A DNA stretch of 64,000 bases from CAIYZT01 sp031385445. GTDB taxonomy: Bacteria > Pseudomonadota > Alphaproteobacteria > Rhodobacterales > Rhodobacteraceae. Below the pieces are notes generated by a model, which searched no databases, was not told the DNA's origin, and was given only the letters and a program-made list of their open reading frames with translations. The position numbers were made by a program, and so were the translations under genes. Positions 8,269 to 16,338 of this stretch are shown piece by piece; position 1 is the stretch's first letter, and each line of letters opens with the position of its first letter. The stretch is taken from NCBI GenBank assembly GCA_031385445.1, contig JANNBM010000056.1, positions 124,001 through 188,000 on the forward strand, in the 5' to 3' direction.

Positions 8269-8854
8269 GCGGCTGCCTTTGCGAAATATCCTTTAACACC
8301 TGTCTCACGGCGGCGCGGGCGCTGTCCATATCCAAGGTGTCGATCACCCAGGTAGCCTTGGCCCTTTTTTCCGCGTCGGGCATCTGCCGGGCAAGGATCA
8401 TGTCCAGATCGGCGGGCGTCATTTCCCCGCGTGACAGGACACGGGCGCGCTGCACATCGGGCGGGGCGGTGACGACGACGATGCCATCACATTGCGCGTC
8501 TGCCCCGGTTTCAAACAACAGCGGGATATCGAGCAGGACAACCGGAGCCGTCGCCAGACGCAAAAACGCCGCGCGGTCGGCGGCGACGAGGGGGTGAACT
8601 TTGGCTTGCAAGACATCCAGAACCTGAGGGTCGCCCGCGATTTTTGCGCGCAGTTTCGTCCGGGAAACGGCGTTTTCCACGATCACATCCGGGAAAAGCG
8701 CGTGAAGAACCACTGTTGCCGCACCGCCCACGCCATAAAGACGGTGCACGGTGGCGTCGGCGTCCCACACCGGCACGCCGTTTTCGGCAAAGATCTGCGC
8801 CGTGGTGGATTTTCCCATCCCGATAGAGCCGGTAAGGCCGAGCCGATAGACCAT
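8261..8854 (-). CDS. coaE: Dephospho-CoA kinase
   Basis: A 197-residue enzyme that phosphorylates the ribose 3'-hydroxyl of dephospho-CoA, the last step of coenzyme A synthesis. The P-loop GLTGSIGMGKST is at residues 6-17. It is followed by the family motifs WDADATVHRLYG, VHPLVAADR, VVLLDIPLLFETG and RVLSRGEMTPADLDMILARQMP. The length is normal. The start shares one base with the aroE stop, and the 3' end overlaps dnaQ, so the genes form a tight operon. Confidence 0.95.
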   Translation of the reverse strand: MVYRLGLTGSIGMGKSTTAQIFAENGVPVWDADATVHRLYGVGGAATVVLHALFPDVIVENAVSRTKLRAKIAGDPQVLDVLQAKVHPLVAADRAAFLRLATAPVVLLDIPLLFETGADAQCDGIVVVTAPPDVQRARVLSRGEMTPADLDMILARQMPDAEKRAKATWVIDTLDMDSARAAVRQVLKDISQRQPHA

Positions 8855-9693
8855 CAGAACGCCAGAACCGCGTCACGGGTGGCCTGGTCAACCTCTGGCC
8901 GCTTGCCAAACCAGCGCTCAAACCCCGGCGCGGCCTGATGCAAGAGCATTCCCAAGCCATCAACCACCATACAGCCCCGCGCCTCGGCTTCGATCAACAA
9001 TTGGGTTTTCAGCGGCACATAGACCAGATCGGTCACCAGCATTCCGGCGCGCAGACCGTCCAAAGGCACGCGCAGGTCTGGCTTGCCGACCATTCCAAGC
9101 GAGGTTGTGTTCACCAAAGTCGCGCAACCTTCGATCATGTTTCCGGCCTGCACCCATTCGTGAACCTGAATTTTCGCGCCAAAATCGGATCGCAGCGCGT
9201 CGGCGCGCGGCCGGGTGCGGTTTGCGACCCTGATTTCCGGAACCCCAACCTCGATCAAGGCAGCCACAACCGCGCGTGCCGCCCCGCCCGCGCCCAGAAC
9301 CGCCGCCGGCCCGGCTGATGGAACCCAATGCGGCGCGTGCTGGCGCAGATTGGCGATGAACCCCGCACCGTCGGTGTTGTCCGCATGTATCTTGCCATCC
9401 TTGCGGAAAATCAGCGTGTTCGCGGCCCCGATCAGCGCCGCCCGGTCGGTGACAACATCTGCCAGCTTCAGCACCTCTTCCTTGTGTGGAATCGTCACAT
9501 TGATGCCAACAAAGCCCAGCCGCGGCAGCATCTGCAGGGCTTCTTTGAGGTCCGCAGGGGCGATGTCCATCGGGATATAATGGCCTTTGATCCCAAGACG
9601 CCGCAGCCAGAAGCCATGCAAAGCGGGCGATTTGCTGTGCGCGATCGGGTGGCCGATGACGCCTGCCAGCGGAATGCGGGGAAGGTCGGTCAT
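8854..9693 (-). CDS. aroE: Shikimate dehydrogenase
   Basis: A 279-residue NADPH-dependent enzyme that reduces 3-dehydroshikimate in the shikimate pathway. The substrate-binding SKSPALHGFWL (residues 20-30), the catalytic Lys71 in NVTIPHKEEV and Asp108 in ADNTDGAGF are all present. The cofactor loop VLGAGGAARAV follows near residue 132, and the C-terminal GLGMLLHQAAPGFERWFG is typical. The start overlaps the stop of maf by four bases. Confidence 0.95.
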   Translation of the reverse strand: MTDLPRIPLAGVIGHPIAHSKSPALHGFWLRRLGIKGHYIPMDIAPADLKEALQMLPRLGFVGINVTIPHKEEVLKLADVVTDRAALIGAANTLIFRKDGKIHADNTDGAGFIANLRQHAPHWVPSAGPAAVLGAGGAARAVVAALIEVGVPEIRVANRTRPRADALRSDFGAKIQVHEWVQAGNMIEGCATLVNTTSLGMVGKPDLRVPLDGLRAGMLVTDLVYVPLKTQLLIEAEARGCMVVDGLGMLLHQAAPGFERWFGKRPEVDQATRDAVLAF

Positions 9694-10289
9694 GCTTCGA
9701 TAAATCCTCGCTGCGAAAGATAGGTCAAAAGCGGCAAAAGCGGCAGGCCAAGTATGGTGAAATAATCGCCCGAAATCGCGCTAAAAAGCCGGATCCCCTC
9801 ATCTTCAAGCATATAGCTGCCGACGGACTGCGAAATGCCTGGCCAGGTCCGCGCAAGATAAAGGTCAAGATAGTCCGGCGAGATCGCCCGCATCGTTAGA
9901 TTGGCTGTGCCCAGATGCCGCCAGATCGGCTGCCCCGCGTCATAAAGCACGATCGCCGACAAAAGGCTGTGCGATTTACCACTAAGGGATTGAATTTGCT
10001 GCCTTGCGTCCTGCAGAGTTTCCGGTTTGGACAGAATTTCACCGCCCAGTTCCAGCACCTGATCGCAGCCAAGGACCAAAGCGCCGGGATGTTTGGCCGC
10101 GACGCGCGCCGCCTTGGTTTCGGCCAGCGCATCCGCTATGTCACGCGGCTTTGCGCCTTCTGCCAGAAGCGACGCCCTGATCATCTGTTCGTCAATCCGC
10201 GCGGGTTGCACAGAAACCTCCAGACCTGCCCGCCGCAGAAGGCTGGCGCGGATTTCAGAGCCGGACGCGAGGAGGAGGGGGCGGTGCAT
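9690..10289 (-). CDS. maf: Maf family nucleotide pyrophosphatase
   Basis: A 199-residue Maf/YceF-type protein that hydrolyses non-canonical or modified nucleoside triphosphates. Visible motifs are PLLLASGSEIRASLLRRAG near the N-terminus, the central VLGCDQVLEL, and QSVGSYMLEDEGIRLF followed by GDYFTILGLPL near the C-terminus. Substrate choice within the family (dTTP/UTP versus m7GTP) cannot be assigned with certainty. It is the first gene of the maf-aroE-coaE-dnaQ group, reading away from the candidate origin, so its promoter must lie in or near that gap. Confidence 0.93.
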   Translation of the reverse strand: MHRPLLLASGSEIRASLLRRAGLEVSVQPARIDEQMIRASLLAEGAKPRDIADALAETKAARVAAKHPGALVLGCDQVLELGGEILSKPETLQDARQQIQSLSGKSHSLLSAIVLYDAGQPIWRHLGTANLTMRAISPDYLDLYLARTWPGISQSVGSYMLEDEGIRLFSAISGDYFTILGLPLLPLLTYLSQRGFIEA

Positions 10290-10492
10290 GGGCGGAGCCT
10301 GTGGATATTCTGTTTATGTTCCGGGGGAGGCATGGGGCGAAATGCGCATCAGCCCGCCAAGAGGCGGTGTTTGCGGGAATTTGTCAATGCGTTGACCGGG
10401 GTTACACAGAGGGGGATAGCGGCGCAACAGCCTTGTGGATACGGGCCAGGTCGGCTGTGATCATGGGAATGATATCCCCAGCCCTTGCGGCG

Positions 10493-10507
10493 TTAACATT
10501 CTGTTAA
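10493..10507. promoter_or_regulatory. CtrA box (TTAA-N7-TTAA)
   Basis: TTAACATTCTGTTAA is an exact match to the CtrA binding pattern TTAA-N7-TTAA. In Caulobacter, CtrA bound to such sites at the origin blocks initiation. Here it lies in the middle of the candidate oriC, between two of the DnaA-box-like 9-mers. Confidence 0.6.
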
Positions 10508-10546
10508 ACTATCGTTTTTTAAGGCGCAGTGGTCCTGCTGCCGATC

Positions 10547-10555
10547 TTTTGCACA
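10547..10555 (+). promoter_or_regulatory. DnaA box
   Basis: TTTTGCACA fits the relaxed DnaA-box consensus TTWTNCACA at every position and lies 40 bp from the CtrA box. Three further boxes with one or two mismatches to TTATCCACA occur at 10300, 10434 and 10567. Confidence 0.5.
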
Positions 10556-10675
10556 ATGCCATACAGTGTGGATGGATCTGGGGCCAAACTTTGATCTCCC
10601 CATATCCTCAGCCCCTACAACATCATCTTTCTTTATATCTTCTTTTATTCTTTAAGAGGGCAAAGGAGAATCCTC

Positions 10676-11128
10676 ATGGTTGGTACGTTCTTGGCAGATT
10701 GGTATCTTTGGACCAAATCGCTGCATATCATCGCGGTGATCGCCTGGATGGCGGGTTTGTTCTATTTGCCAAGGCTGTTCGTTTATCATGTTGAAAAGGT
10801 TGAAGCGGGAACGCCGACGGATGCGATGTTTCAAACGATGGAGCGGCGTTTGTTGAAAGCGATCATGGCACCTGCGATGCGCGCAACCTGGATTTTCGGG
10901 CTTGGTCTGGTCTTCACGCCCGGTATTGTTGACTGGTCAGAGATATGGCCCTGGACGAAAGCCGCGTCTGTGGTGCTGATGACGGTGTTTCACGTCTGGC
11001 TTGGCCGCCGGGCCAAGGATTTCGTGGCTGGCGGCAATCAAATCAGCGGGCGCGGGTACCGAATGATGAACGAAGTGCCGACGCTGCTGATGATCGTGAT
11101 TGTGGTGTCGGTGGTGGTAAAATTCTGA
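10676..11128 (+). CDS. hemJ: Protoporphyrinogen oxidase HemJ
   Basis: A 150-residue membrane protein of the HemJ (TIGR00701/UPF0093) family, which oxidises protoporphyrinogen IX to protoporphyrin IX in heme and chlorophyll synthesis. It has four hydrophobic helices. The conserved first-helix motif WTKSLHIIAVIAWMAGLFYLP carries the key histidine, and RRLLKAIMAPAM carries the conserved lysine. An AAAGGAGAA ribosome-binding site precedes the ATG. It is the first rightward gene after the candidate origin; another heme gene, hemH, occurs at 48629. Confidence 0.93.
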   Translation: MVGTFLADWYLWTKSLHIIAVIAWMAGLFYLPRLFVYHVEKVEAGTPTDAMFQTMERRLLKAIMAPAMRATWIFGLGLVFTPGIVDWSEIWPWTKAASVVLMTVFHVWLGRRAKDFVAGGNQISGRGYRMMNEVPTLLMIVIVVSVVVKF

Positions 11129-11250
11129 TGGCTTGACTTGGGGAGCCGGTTTGCATAGGTCATGCGCCGTGCGAGGCCGTTCGGCTGTCACCCGCGCTTT
11201 CCGATTTATCGCTGTCTTTGCCGGGCCAAAAGGCCGCTTGAGGGTTTTCC

Positions 11251-12522
11251 ATGACCGTTGAACAATTGAACCTTGCCGATCTGAAGGCAAAAACGCCGGC
11301 TGAATTGCTGGCGATGGCCGAAGAATGGGACATTGAAAACGCCCCCAACATGCGCAAGGGCGAGATGATGTTCTCGATCCTGAAGGAGCATGCCGAAGAG
11401 GGCTGGGAGATCGGCGGCGACGGCGTTCTGGAAGTTCTGCAGGACGGTTTCGGTTTTTTGCGCTCGCCCTCGGCGAACTATCTGTCGGGGCCGGATGATA
11501 TTTATGTCTCGCCCGAGATGATCCGGCAGTTCAGCCTGCGCACCGGCGACACGATTGAGGGGATCATTCAGGCCCCGCGCGAGAATGAGCGTTATTTCTG
11601 CCTGACCAAGGCGACGAAGATCAACTTTGACGACCCGGAAAAGGCGCGCCACAAGGTGCACTTTGACAACTTGACGCCGCTTTACCCCGATGAGCGGTTG
11701 AAGATGGAGGTGGAGGATCCGACGATCAAGGACCGTTCGGCCCGGATCATCGACCTGGTCTGTCCCATCGGAAAGGGTCAGCGCGCGCTTATCGTTGCGC
11801 CGCCGCGCACTGGTAAGACGGTTTTGCTGCAAAACATCGCCAATTCGATCGCGGTAAACCATCCGGAATGCTATTTGATCGTGCTGTTGATCGACGAGCG
11901 GCCCGAAGAAGTGACCGACATGCAGCGCTCGGTGAAGGGCGAGGTTGTGTCCTCGACCTTTGACGAGCCTGCAACGCGGCACGTGGCGGTCGCGGAAATG
12001 GTGGCGGAAAAAGCCAAGCGGTTGGTCGAGCATAAGCGTGATGTGGTGATCCTGCTGGACAGCATCACGCGGCTTGGCCGGGCCTTCAACACGGTTGTGC
12101 CGTCGTCGGGCAAGGTTCTGACCGGGGGCGTCGATGCGAACGCCCTGCAGCGGCCCAAGCGGTTCTTTGGCGCGGCGCGAAACATTGAAGAAGGCGGCAG
12201 CCTGACCATCATCGCGACGGCGCTGATTGATACCGGCAGCCGGATGGATGAGGTGATCTTTGAAGAATTCAAAGGTACGGGGAACTCGGAAATTGTGCTG
12301 GACCGCAAGGTTGCCGACAAGCGCGTGTTCCCGGCCATCGACATTCAGAAGTCCGGAACGCGGAAAGAGGAACTGTTGGTCAACAAGGTTGATCTGGCGA
12401 AGGCCTATGTTCTGCGCCGCATTCTTAATCCAATGGGCACCACGGACGCCATCGAATTCCTGCTGACGAAACTGAAGCAGACCAAGTCGAACGCCGAGTT
12501 CTTCGAATCAATGAACTCTTAA
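11251..12522 (+). CDS. rho: Transcription termination factor Rho
   Basis: A 423-residue hexameric RNA helicase that ends Rho-dependent transcripts. Residues 1-45 form the Rho N-terminal domain (LKAKTPAELLAMAEEW). The RNA-binding cold-shock-like domain follows with DGFGFLRSP and YVSPEMIRQF. The ATPase core has Walker A in VAPPRTGKTVLLQ, Walker B in YLIVLLIDERPEEVTDM, and the Q-loop region GKVLTGGVDANALQ. Length and motifs are normal. It starts 122 bp after hemJ. Confidence 0.97.
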   Translation: MTVEQLNLADLKAKTPAELLAMAEEWDIENAPNMRKGEMMFSILKEHAEEGWEIGGDGVLEVLQDGFGFLRSPSANYLSGPDDIYVSPEMIRQFSLRTGDTIEGIIQAPRENERYFCLTKATKINFDDPEKARHKVHFDNLTPLYPDERLKMEVEDPTIKDRSARIIDLVCPIGKGQRALIVAPPRTGKTVLLQNIANSIAVNHPECYLIVLLIDERPEEVTDMQRSVKGEVVSSTFDEPATRHVAVAEMVAEKAKRLVEHKRDVVILLDSITRLGRAFNTVVPSSGKVLTGGVDANALQRPKRFFGAARNIEEGGSLTIIATALIDTGSRMDEVIFEEFKGTGNSEIVLDRKVADKRVFPAIDIQKSGTRKEELLVNKVDLAKAYVLRRILNPMGTTDAIEFLLTKLKQTKSNAEFFESMNS

Positions 12523-12542
12523 TCCCGTGAGGGAGCGGGCAG

Positions 12543-13832
12543 ATGGATACAATTTTTGCCTTGGCTACCGCGAGGGGTAAGGCCGGCGTCGCGATTGTGC
12601 GCTTGTCCGGCGAGGGAGCTTTTGCGGCAGCAACGGCGCTGTGCGGTGCCTTGCCCCCGCCGCGGAAGGCCGCGCTTCGCACGCTGCGGTTTGCTGGTTC
12701 GGTTCTGGATCAGGCCCTGGTTTTGTGTTTCGAGCCCGGCAGCTCTTTCACCGGCGAGGCGGTGGTGGAGTTTCAGCTGCATGGGTCTGTGGCGGTCATT
12801 CAGGCCGTTCTGCGGACGCTTGGCGGGTTTTCGGGGCTGAGATTGGCGGAACCTGGGGAGTTCACCCGCAGGGCGCTTGAAAACGGCGTGATGGACCTTA
12901 CGCAAGTGGAGGGGCTGGCCGACCTTATTGACGCCGAGACGGAGGCACAACGGCGGCAGGCCGAGCGGGTTTTGTCGGGGGCGATTGGCAAGCGGGCGGA
13001 GGTTTGGCGCAAGACGCTGGTGCGAATCGCGGCGCTGATTGAGGTGACGATTGATTTCGCCGATGAAGATGTGCCGGTGGATGTCTCGCCAGAGGTGCTT
13101 GGGTTGATCGGGGAACTGCTTGAAGCGCTGGGCCGCGAAGCGCGGGCGGGCGTGTCAGCGGAGCGGGTTCGGACGGGTTTTGAGGTGGCGATCATAGGGC
13201 GGCCTAACGTCGGAAAGTCTACGCTTCTTAATGCTTTTGCCGGACGTAACGCTGCGATCACGTCTGAGTTTGCGGGCACGACACGCGATGTGATTGAGGT
13301 GCGGATGGATTTGGACGGCTTGGCTGTTACGCTGTTGGATACGGCCGGGCTTCGGGAGGCTGTCGACCCGGTTGAACAGCAAGGCATTGATATCGCGAAG
13401 AAAAGAGCCGAGGGCGCTGATTTGCGGCTGTATCTTTTGGAGACCTCCGGCGAAGAGGTGGTTGCGGCGCTTTTACCCGGGGATTTGCGGGTGCTTTCGA
13501 AGGCTGACCAGCCAGGCCGCAGCGGCGATCTGGCGGTTTCCGGGCGGACGGGGCAAGGAATTGACCGTCTTTTGGCGGCGATTGGGCGGGAGCTTTCGGG
13601 GCGTGTTCCGCAGGACGGGGTTGTTACAAGGGTTCGGCATGTTTCAGCCATGAACGCCGCAATCGAGGCTTTGGAATCGGCGCGAACTAGCGTAATAGGC
13701 GGGCTTGACGGCGCAGAGTTTGCGGCGGCAGACGTGCGCCGTGCGATCCATGCGCTGGATGTTCTTGTCGGAAGGCTGGGGGTCGAGGACTTTCTGGGCG
13801 AGATTTTTTCAAGTTTTTGCATCGGCAAGTAG
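12543..13832 (+). CDS. mnmE: tRNA-5-carboxymethylaminomethyl-uridine GTPase MnmE
   Basis: A 429-residue protein that works with MnmG to modify U34 of certain tRNAs. The N-terminal folate-binding domain begins DTIFALATARGKAGVAIVR. The G domain carries GRPNVGKSTLLN (G1), SEFAGTTRDV (G2) and LLDTAGLRE (G3). The protein ends in the hallmark CIGK with its catalytic cysteine. It lies 20 bp after rho and ends directly before mnmG; a perfect parS site spans the junction with mnmG. Confidence 0.96.
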   Translation: MDTIFALATARGKAGVAIVRLSGEGAFAAATALCGALPPPRKAALRTLRFAGSVLDQALVLCFEPGSSFTGEAVVEFQLHGSVAVIQAVLRTLGGFSGLRLAEPGEFTRRALENGVMDLTQVEGLADLIDAETEAQRRQAERVLSGAIGKRAEVWRKTLVRIAALIEVTIDFADEDVPVDVSPEVLGLIGELLEALGREARAGVSAERVRTGFEVAIIGRPNVGKSTLLNAFAGRNAAITSEFAGTTRDVIEVRMDLDGLAVTLLDTAGLREAVDPVEQQGIDIAKKRAEGADLRLYLLETSGEEVVAALLPGDLRVLSKADQPGRSGDLAVSGRTGQGIDRLLAAIGRELSGRVPQDGVVTRVRHVSAMNAAIEALESARTSVIGGLDGAEFAAADVRRAIHALDVLVGRLGVEDFLGEIFSSFCIGK

Positions 13833-13834
13833 GG

Positions 13835-15715
13835 ATGTTTCACGTGAAACAATTTGACGTGGTTGTGGTGGGGGGCGGGCATGCCGGGGCCGAAGCGGCG
13901 GCTGCTTCGGCACGGATGGGCGCGCGAACCGCGCTTGTCACGATGTCGGCGGCGACCATTGGCGTGATGTCGTGCAATCCGGCGATTGGCGGCCTTGGCA
14001 AGGGTCATCTGGTGCGCGAAATTGACGCGTTGGACGGGATCATGGGCCGGGCTGCGGACGAGGCTGGCATTCAGTTTCGATTGTTGAACCGAAGAAAGGG
14101 CCCGGCGGTTCAGGGGCCGCGGGCGCAAGCAGACCGTAAAATATACCGGTTTGCCATCCAACGGATGCTCGCCGAAACGCCAAATCTGTGGATCGTGCAG
14201 GGAGAGGTTGTGGACCTTGCGCTGTCGGCTGCGGGCGCCATCGAAGGCTGCGTTTTGGCCGATGGTACGCAGATTTCGGCGCGGGCAGTTATCCTGACGA
14301 CGGGGACGTTCCTGAACGGTTTGATCCACGTTGGCGACAAATCCCGGACCGGTGGGCGTGTCGGCGATCCGGCCGCCATCCGGCTTGCGGACCGACTTGG
14401 CGCGATGGATTTGGCGCGCGGTCGTTTGAAAACAGGCACTCCGCCCCGGCTTGACGGCCGCACGATTGACTGGAGCCGGCTGGAAACCCAGCCGGGCGAT
14501 GCCGAACCGGTGATGTTCTCTTTTCTGAACAAAAGGCCTTTTGTACGTCAGGTGGCTTGCGGAATAACGCACACCAACGAAAAAACGCACGAGATCGTTC
14601 GGGCAAATATCGCGCGCTCTGCGATGTACGGCGGCCACATAGACGGCGTCGGCCCGCGGTACTGTCCGTCCATAGAGGATAAGGTGGTGCGGTTTGCCGA
14701 CAAAACCTCGCACCAGGTTTATCTGGAGCCCGAGGGCCTGGACGACACCACGATCTATCCTAACGGAATTTCCTCGTCGCTGCCGGTTGACGTTCAAGAT
14801 GCCTATGTTCATTCTATTGCGGGGCTTGAAGCGGTCGTTATTCTTCAGCCCGCCTATGCCATCGAATATGACTTTTTCGATCCGATGGGCTTGAAGCCAA
14901 CTCTTGAGGTCGCCAACTGCCCGGGGCTCTACTTTGCCGGTCAGATCAATGGCACCACGGGGTATGAAGAGGCGGCTGCGCAGGGGATGGTGGCGGGGGC
15001 GAATGCGGCGGCGGCGACGAAAGATCTGGCGGCGCTTCGGTTTGATCGCGCAAGCAGCTATATCGGTGTTTTGTTGGATGATCTGGTCAGCCGGGGCGTG
15101 TCGGAACCCTATCGTATGTTTACGTCCCGCGCCGAACACAGGCTTTCGCTGCGGGCTGATAACGCCGATCAGCGTCTGACGCCGTATGGGGTTGAGCATG
15201 GGTTGGTTTCGCCGGGTCGCCGGGACACATTTCTAGCCAAGCAAGAGGCGTTGAATGTCGGTCGAAGCCTACTAACGGCGCGTATTCTGACCTCAAAGGA
15301 TGCTGCAGGGGTGGGAATCGCAATCAGCCAGGACGGACAAAAGCGCACGGCTTATCAATTGTTGTCTATCGTTGGTGTCGAAGCGGACCAACTCAACGGT
15401 CTCGTTCTCGGTTGGGACGCAGTCGACGGGGCGATACGGGAACAGTTAACGTATGACGCCCGGTACGCGCATTATATCGAGCGGCAAACGAAGGACACTC
15501 TCGGGCTTTCAAATGCAATGGGACGCAAAATCCCCGAAGACTTCGACTTTGCGGCGCTTTCGGGGCTTTCGGCAGAGCTTACCGCCAAGCTTAGCCGCCT
15601 TCGGCCGCAGACGCTTGATGCCGCTGGAATGATAGAGGGAATGACGCCGGCAGCGCTCACCTTGATTTTGGCGAACCTCAAAAAGCGTGAAAAGTCCCGG
15701 TCCACAGCAGCATGA
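13835..15715 (+). CDS. mnmG: tRNA uridine-modifying enzyme MnmG (GidA)
   Basis: A 626-residue FAD enzyme, partner of MnmE in wobble-uridine modification. The FAD-binding motif FDVVVVGGGHAGAEAA starts at residue 7. The conserved SCNPAIGGLGKGHLVREIDALDG, RPYCPSIEDK-type and NGTTGYEEAAAQG motifs are present. The start was placed at ATG 13835 rather than ATG 13817, because the FAD motif then sits at its usual distance from the N-terminus. The first codons coincide with a perfect parS site, giving the N-terminus MFHVKQ. The stop overlaps the rsmG start (ATGA). Confidence 0.95.
   Translation: MFHVKQFDVVVVGGGHAGAEAAAASARMGARTALVTMSAATIGVMSCNPAIGGLGKGHLVREIDALDGIMGRAADEAGIQFRLLNRRKGPAVQGPRAQADRKIYRFAIQRMLAETPNLWIVQGEVVDLALSAAGAIEGCVLADGTQISARAVILTTGTFLNGLIHVGDKSRTGGRVGDPAAIRLADRLGAMDLARGRLKTGTPPRLDGRTIDWSRLETQPGDAEPVMFSFLNKRPFVRQVACGITHTNEKTHEIVRANIARSAMYGGHIDGVGPRYCPSIEDKVVRFADKTSHQVYLEPEGLDDTTIYPNGISSSLPVDVQDAYVHSIAGLEAVVILQPAYAIEYDFFDPMGLKPTLEVANCPGLYFAGQINGTTGYEEAAAQGMVAGANAAAATKDLAALRFDRASSYIGVLLDDLVSRGVSEPYRMFTSRAEHRLSLRADNADQRLTPYGVEHGLVSPGRRDTFLAKQEALNVGRSLLTARILTSKDAAGVGIAISQDGQKRTAYQLLSIVGVEADQLNGLVLGWDAVDGAIREQLTYDARYAHYIERQTKDTLGLSNAMGRKIPEDFDFAALSGLSAELTAKLSRLRPQTLDAAGMIEGMTPAALTLILANLKKREKSRSTAA
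13836..13851. promoter_or_regulatory. parS centromere site 1
   Basis: TGTTTCACGTGAAACA is a perfect 16-bp palindrome identical to the universal parS consensus bound by ParB. It begins inside the mnmG start codon, 3.3 kb upstream of parB. Confidence 0.93.
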
Positions 15716-16338
15716 TGGAAAGAAGTGGAGACGTGCCGGACTGGCTGAATGTTTCACGTGAAACAATCGACGACCTTGTGGCGTTCGCAGCACTTGTGAA
15801 AAAGTGGACCTCGGCGGTAAACTTGATTTCCGCTGGTTCCGTTTCTGACATCTGGCAGCGGCATGTGCTTGATTCCGCGCAGATTTCGGTTTTGGCCGGG
15901 ACAAGGGCGGGCGCGTGGGTTGATGTCGGCAGTGGGGGTGGGTTTCCCGCCTTGGTTCTGGCGATCATTGCTCGGGAGGCATCGCCAGAGACCAGATTTA
16001 CACTGGTAGAATCGGATCGGCGAAAGGCGGCGTTTTTGGTTCAGGCTTCACAGCAGCTTAAACTGCCGACGACGGTGCTGGTTCAAAGGGTTGAATCGGT
16101 GCCGTCGCTTAAAGTCGATACACTGTCGGCGCGCGCGGTCGCGCCGCTTGATGCGCTTCTTGGGTATTCGTTCCGCCACCTGGCGCTTGGCGGCCGTGCG
16201 TATTTCGCAAAAGGAAATTCGTTCAAAGCAGAGATTGATGAGGCCAAAAGCCGTTGGAGGTTCAATATTACCGCTCACAAAAGCCGAACCGACTCAAAAT
16301 CAGCTATTCTGGAGGTTGACGGAATTGAACCCCTCTGA
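15712..16338 (+). CDS. rsmG: 16S rRNA (guanine-N7) methyltransferase RsmG (GidB)
   Basis: A 208-residue methyltransferase that modifies G527 (E. coli numbering) of 16S rRNA with S-adenosylmethionine. The motifs KWTSAVNLISAGS, RHVLDSAQ, the cofactor loop WVDVGSGGGFPALVLAI, TLVESDRRKAAFL and SARAVAPLDALLGYS are all typical. The start ATG overlaps the mnmG stop. A parS site lies inside the gene at codons for NVSRET. The 3' end overlaps the probable parA start. Confidence 0.95.
   Translation: MMERSGDVPDWLNVSRETIDDLVAFAALVKKWTSAVNLISAGSVSDIWQRHVLDSAQISVLAGTRAGAWVDVGSGGGFPALVLAIIAREASPETRFTLVESDRRKAAFLVQASQQLKLPTTVLVQRVESVPSLKVDTLSARAVAPLDALLGYSFRHLALGGRAYFAKGNSFKAEIDEAKSRWRFNITAHKSRTDSKSAILEVDGIEPL
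15750..15765. promoter_or_regulatory. parS centromere site 2
   Basis: A second perfect TGTTTCACGTGAAACA, inside the 5' coding part of rsmG, where it is read as codons for VSRET and neighbours. It lies 1.4 kb upstream of parB. Confidence 0.93.

Larger units (their letters stand above)
10290..10675. other. Candidate chromosomal replication origin (oriC)
   Basis: A 386-bp gap with no plausible gene. It holds DnaA-box-like 9-mers TGTGGATAT (10300-10308), TGTGGATAC (10434-10442), TTTTGCACA (10547-10555, a full match to TTWTNCACA) and the weaker TGTGGATGG (10567-10575). A perfect TTAA-N7-TTAA CtrA box lies at 10493-10507, and there is a T/A-rich pyrimidine-biased stretch around 10618-10665. Seven genes to the left read leftward and seven to the right read rightward. 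The flanking maf and hemJ/rho groups and nearby parAB/parS match the Caulobacter-type origin neighbourhood. Function is inferred, not shown. Confidence 0.65.

Noticed and set aside
12800..15199. A 799-codon open frame antisense to mnmE and mnmG
   Set aside because: It has no recognisable domain, has arginine- and histidine-rich low-complexity content typical of antisense frames at high GC, and lies fully over two confident genes.
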